Source: Rectinema sp003452735
GTDB lineage: Bacteria > Spirochaetota > Spirochaetia > Treponematales > Rectinemataceae
Length of the DNA: 9,572 bases
NCBI GenBank assembly: GCA_035415815.1
Contig: DAOOGR010000067.1
Span: 1 to 9,572 of the forward strand
Direction of reading: 5' to 3'
Shown here: positions 6,487-9,572 of the stretch, in pieces
Layout: each line of letters begins with the position of its first letter
Position numbering within the stretch: the first letter of the stretch is position 1
Translations under genes and position numbers: made by a program
Notes under the pieces: generated by a model
Seen by the model: only the letters and a program-made list of their open reading frames with translations
Told to the model about the DNA's origin: nothing
Databases searched by the model: none

Positions 6487-8655
6487 ATGCTGAGTCAGTT
6501 TCTGAATAGTGCAAACTATTTCTTGAATCCATATTCCATTCCTATGTTTATTACTTCTCTCTTGGTTTTATTGCTTGGGCTCTATGTCCTTTTGCAGGAT
6601 AAGAATATTGTAAGCCAATCCTTTTTTGTTACGACAGCTAGTGCCAGTATTTGGCAATGTGGCACTGGTTTAATCTATTCAATGAAGAATTCTGCACTGG
6701 TACTCTCTTTTTGCAAAGTATTCACTTTTTTAGGAATAATCATGATTGCCCCTGGAATATACTTTTTTACCATAACATCTCTGGATCTATACAACGAAAA
6801 GAAGCGCTATATTCTTGCAAATTATGCCATCGCTCTAGTTTTCTATATCTTTGGTTTGCTGACAGATTGGCTTATCGCTTCTGTGGAAGAACGCTTTTAT
6901 GGCTATGACATAGTATTTGGTCCATTAGTAATACCTTTCCTGCTTTTCTTTTCTGTTCTCATAATTCGGTCGCTGCAGCTCGATCGAAGAGCCATTAGAC
7001 AAATGGAGCCTGGGGCAAAGCGTGACCAGATAAGGTTGTTTATGATATCCTTATCGATAGCTGCATTGGCTTCCGTCGACTTTCTTTCCTCCATTCCATC
7101 GCTTCATTTCTATCCGATTGGTTTTCTGCTAGTCCTCGTTTTTATATCGCTTCAGGCCTATGCAATAATAAAATATAAAAGGGCTTCTCTGGGTACTATT
7201 TTCGAAGCAATCGAAGATGGGATCATTGTTATAGATAAAAATGGCAAAATAGAAGAAGCAAATCCATCCATGGAGACCATGCTGGGTATAAAGAGGCACG
7301 ATCTTCTCGGTAAAGATTTTCTTAGTATAGTTTCTCTAGTTTCGAGCGGAACAGAGGATCCTGAAAAAGTGGAAGCTATGATAAAAAACTTGTTGCTCAC
7401 GCCCGCAAAGATCGCTGATGAAGACATTGCTTTCAAGGACTCTGAGCGACATTTCAATGTTGCTTCTTCGCCGATTCTGGATCGCTTTGGTGCAAAAACA
7501 GGCACCATACTCATATTTCGGGATATCACGGAACGAAAAAAAATGGAGGAGGAACTGAGGCGATACCAGGGATCTCTAGAAGAAATGGTTAAGGCCCGGA
7601 CAAAAGAACTCAAGGAATCAGAAGAAAAATATAAAGCACTTGTGGATCATGCATTGGTTGGTATTGGCATTCATCAGAACGCCCAAATGGTCTTTGCAAA
7701 TAGGCAGTTTGCATCCATGTTAAGATTCTCCGAAGAAGAAATGATAGGCCTGCCCATCTTACAAATAATCCATCCAGACGAAAGAGAACTTATCATGTCT
7801 AGAGCCTACAATAGATATAGTGGAAAAGAAGTTATCGAGACGTATGAGATGCGAATGGTCAGAAAGGACGGCAGTTTTATGCCTGCCTTCATTAGCAACA
7901 CGGCGATCGAATACAATGGGGAAAGAGCGACACTCATCACTGTCGTCGATATGACAGAAACGAAGCTTCGTAAGGAGCTAGAGCAAGTAAACCAGGAACT
8001 AGAGAGATTCACATATTCCGTCTCCCATGATCTGCGTGCGCCGCTTAGGAGCATTGATGGTTTCAGCCAAGCTCTGCAAGAAGATTACGAGGATCGGCTT
8101 GATCGAGAGGCACAGGATTATCTTCATCGTATAAGGGCGGCATGTCAGCGAATGACAGCCATGATAGATGCCATTCTTCAGCTCTCTCGCATTGGAAGAT
8201 ATGAGATGCACAGAGAAAAAGTGAAACTTAGCGCGTTAGCGCAGGATATAGCCCTAGAACTTGAAACAACCTATCCCGATCGTAAGGTGAAATTCTCGAT
8301 CACAGAAGGCATCGTTGCAGCTGGAGATCCGATGCTTCTAAGGATGGCTTTAGAGAACCTGATCGGCAATGCATGGAAATTCACGCAAGAACGTGAAGGC
8401 GCAAGAATTGAATTTGGCGTCATGCAGAAGAATTCTAAGACGATCTATTATGTTCGCGACAATGGGACTGGGTTTGATATGAAATATGCAGATAAGATTT
8501 TCGATCCATTCCAGCGCCTCGATAATGCGATGGCCTTTAGCGGAACAGGCATAGGGCTGGCTTCGGTAAAGCGCATAATTCACCGCCATGGAGGGGAAAT
8601 CTGGGCCGAAGGCGAAGTCGATAAAGGCGCTACCTTCTATTTTACATTGCAGTAA
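6487..8655 (+). CDS. Seven-TM, two-PAS sensor histidine kinase
   Basis: This is an inner-membrane sensor kinase of 722 residues. Residues 1-230 hold seven hydrophobic segments (roughly 17-36, 43-65, 70-96, 107-130, 140-162, 180-202, 206-229), resembling the 7TM N-terminal domain of histidine kinases. PAS 1 spans about 236-352 and ends in the common FRDITERKK. A short coiled coil follows, then PAS 2 at about 378-500, ending in VVDMTETK. The dimerisation/phosphotransfer domain has the H-box YSVSHDLRAP with His514. The ATPase domain shows the N-box NLIGNAWKF (Asn624, Asn628), G1 DNGTGF (658-663), the F-box DPFQRL and G2 GTGIGL (686-691). All catalytic elements are intact. An in-frame TAA lies directly before the ATG, so the start cannot be further upstream; AAGGGGG supports it. 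There is no fused receiver; the gene 44 bp downstream is the likely partner. The ligand is unknown. The gene is divergent from the purine operon. Confidence 0.93.
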   Translation: MLSQFLNSANYFLNPYSIPMFITSLLVLLLGLYVLLQDKNIVSQSFFVTTASASIWQCGTGLIYSMKNSALVLSFCKVFTFLGIIMIAPGIYFFTITSLDLYNEKKRYILANYAIALVFYIFGLLTDWLIASVEERFYGYDIVFGPLVIPFLLFFSVLIIRSLQLDRRAIRQMEPGAKRDQIRLFMISLSIAALASVDFLSSIPSLHFYPIGFLLVLVFISLQAYAIIKYKRASLGTIFEAIEDGIIVIDKNGKIEEANPSMETMLGIKRHDLLGKDFLSIVSLVSSGTEDPEKVEAMIKNLLLTPAKIADEDIAFKDSERHFNVASSPILDRFGAKTGTILIFRDITERKKMEEELRRYQGSLEEMVKARTKELKESEEKYKALVDHALVGIGIHQNAQMVFANRQFASMLRFSEEEMIGLPILQIIHPDERELIMSRAYNRYSGKEVIETYEMRMVRKDGSFMPAFISNTAIEYNGERATLITVVDMTETKLRKELEQVNQELERFTYSVSHDLRAPLRSIDGFSQALQEDYEDRLDREAQDYLHRIRAACQRMTAMIDAILQLSRIGRYEMHREKVKLSALAQDIALELETTYPDRKVKFSITEGIVAAGDPMLLRMALENLIGNAWKFTQEREGARIEFGVMQKNSKTIYYVRDNGTGFDMKYADKIFDPFQRLDNAMAFSGTGIGLASVKRIIHRHGGEIWAEGEVDKGATFYFTLQ

Positions 8656-8699
8656 TGAATAGAATACTTTATTAGGCTAATTAGCGAATGGAGAACCGA

Positions 8700-9572
8700 A
8701 TGGATAAACCATTGCGAGTGCTGTTAATCGAGGATTCCGAAGACGATGCTGTGCTGATCCTACGCGAATTGCGAAAAGCTGGTTATACACCATTATCTGA
8801 GCGTGTGGAAACCGAATACACAATGAGATCAGCCCTCTCATCTCAAAAATGGGATATTATCCTTTCGGATTATAACATGCCAGAATTCTGCGCTGCAGAA
8901 GCCCTATCTGTTTATAGAGAATGCGGAATAGAAATACCTTTTATTATTGTATCCGGAGCTGTTGGGGAAGAAAAAGCGGTTCAACTCATGAAGGAAGGCG
9001 CGCATGACTATGTAATGAAAGACAATCTCAAGCGCCTTGTTCCCGCAATTGAGCGCGAGCTCAAGGAATCTGAAGATAGAAAATCCCGAAAAATCGCCGA
9101 GGATTCCTATAGAAAATCCGATTTTATCGTCAATGCTTCGCGCGATATGATGGCTTTGATAAATAGATCTGGAATATTTGAAACTGTCAATAGCAGCTTT
9201 TGCAAGATTTTTGGCAAAGAAAGGCAGCAAGAAATTGTAGGCCATTCAGTAAGTGAAATTTGGGGCCAAGAAGTCTATGAGCAAAAAATCAAGCCTTGCC
9301 TCGAACGCTGTCAAAATGGAGAAGATATCAATACCGAAGACTGGTTCGATATGGAAGGAATGGGCACTCAATGTTTCGAAATCAACTATATCCCTTATAG
9401 GAACAGCGATGGAGTCGTTACGCATGCCATAATGGCGGCTCATAATATCACAAATCGAAAAATGGCAGAACAAGAGCTGGATAAGAGCTATCGGAATCTG
9501 CAAAAAACATTAGAGGAGACCGTTAATGCGCTTTCTGCCTTGGTAGAAATGCGAGATCCGTATACGGCAGGG
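8700..9572 (+). CDS. Response regulator REC-PAS-HD-GYP (3' partial)
   Basis: The frame is open for 291 codons to the window edge. Residues 5-122 form a receiver domain: acidic Glu11/Asp12, phospho-acceptor Asp57 in ILSDYNMP, Ser85 in IIVSGAVG and Lys107 in YVMKDNL. A charged linker is followed by a PAS domain (about 137-262, ending HNITNRKM) and a short helix. The last visible residues, SALVEMRDPYTAG, match the opening helix of HD-GYP domains, which hydrolyse cyclic di-GMP; the catalytic HD and GYP motifs would lie beyond the edge. The ATG at 8700 has GGAG (8690-8693) 6 nt upstream. An in-frame ATG at 8688 is possible but has no such site, and a TAG at 8682 limits the frame. It is probably co-transcribed with the kinase and phosphorylated by it. 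The output is inferred to be lowered c-di-GMP. Confidence 0.88.
   Translation, partial: MDKPLRVLLIEDSEDDAVLILRELRKAGYTPLSERVETEYTMRSALSSQKWDIILSDYNMPEFCAAEALSVYRECGIEIPFIIVSGAVGEEKAVQLMKEGAHDYVMKDNLKRLVPAIERELKESEDRKSRKIAEDSYRKSDFIVNASRDMMALINRSGIFETVNSSFCKIFGKERQQEIVGHSVSEIWGQEVYEQKIKPCLERCQNGEDINTEDWFDMEGMGTQCFEINYIPYRNSDGVVTHAIMAAHNITNRKMAEQELDKSYRNLQKTLEETVNALSALVEMRDPYTAG

Noticed and set aside
8676..8685. GCTAATTAGC palindrome between kinase and response regulator genes as a terminator
   Set aside because: It is a ten-base AT-rich palindrome without a T-tract; the two genes are 44 bp apart and likely co-transcribed.
8904..9503. Two minus-strand open frames of 113 and 85 codons at the right end
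   Set aside because: They lie opposite the receiver-PAS gene, whose motifs are clear; the minus-strand products look like nothing coherent.

Overview
The window comes from a bacterium of moderate GC content with tightly packed operons and strong Shine-Dalgarno sites. The gene content suggests an anaerobe or facultative anaerobe that ferments purines or purine-derived ureides, and that uses membrane histidine kinases and cyclic-di-GMP signalling. The phylum cannot be fixed from sequence alone. A spirochaete or a clostridium-like lineage would fit, but this is only an impression.

Layout. (1) Positions 1-590, plus strand: the 3' three quarters of an ABC transporter ATPase of the iron-siderophore/cobalamin type. 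It is cut by the window edge, and its Walker A motif lies outside. (2) Positions 648-6244, minus strand: a four-gene operon transcribed towards the ABC gene and convergent with it. In order of transcription it encodes a fold-type II PLP-dependent lyase (4745-6244), an 8-oxoguanine-deaminase-like amidohydrolase (3387-4748, GTG start, 4-bp overlap), a sodium:solute symporter (1948-3369, 17 bp gap) and the knotted carbamoyltransferase YgeW (648-1865, 82 bp gap). The 82-bp gap holds a small hairpin with a U-tract and three near-identical T-rich repeats. (3) Positions 6245-6486: a divergent regulatory region. It has an excellent extended -10 box for the minus-strand operon, a 15-bp palindrome placed like an operator in its leader, and a plausible sigma70 promoter for the rightward genes. 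(4) Positions 6487-8655, plus strand: a 722-residue, seven-TM, two-PAS histidine kinase. (5) Positions 8700-9572, plus strand: a response regulator with REC, PAS and the first residues of an HD-GYP domain, running off the right edge.

How the genes fit together. The central operon reads as a purine/urate salvage-for-nitrogen module. The amidohydrolase would turn 8-oxoguanine into urate plus ammonia. YgeW belongs to the carbamoyltransferase family tied to anaerobic purine breakdown in enterobacteria and gut anaerobes, and would release carbamoyl phosphate from a ureido intermediate. The PLP lyase would plausibly deaminate the resulting amino acid, the role YgeX plays in E. coli, and the symporter would bring in substrate. 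The ring-opening enzymes (XdhABC/XdhD, YgfK, HyuA), the peptidase-like YgeY and carbamate kinase are not in this window. The PLP enzyme is not a standard YgeX by eye, and the symporter is not from the usual purine transporter families. Those two points and the control region are the parts most worth checking. The two-component pair is divergent from the operon; whether it senses anything related to purines is unknown.
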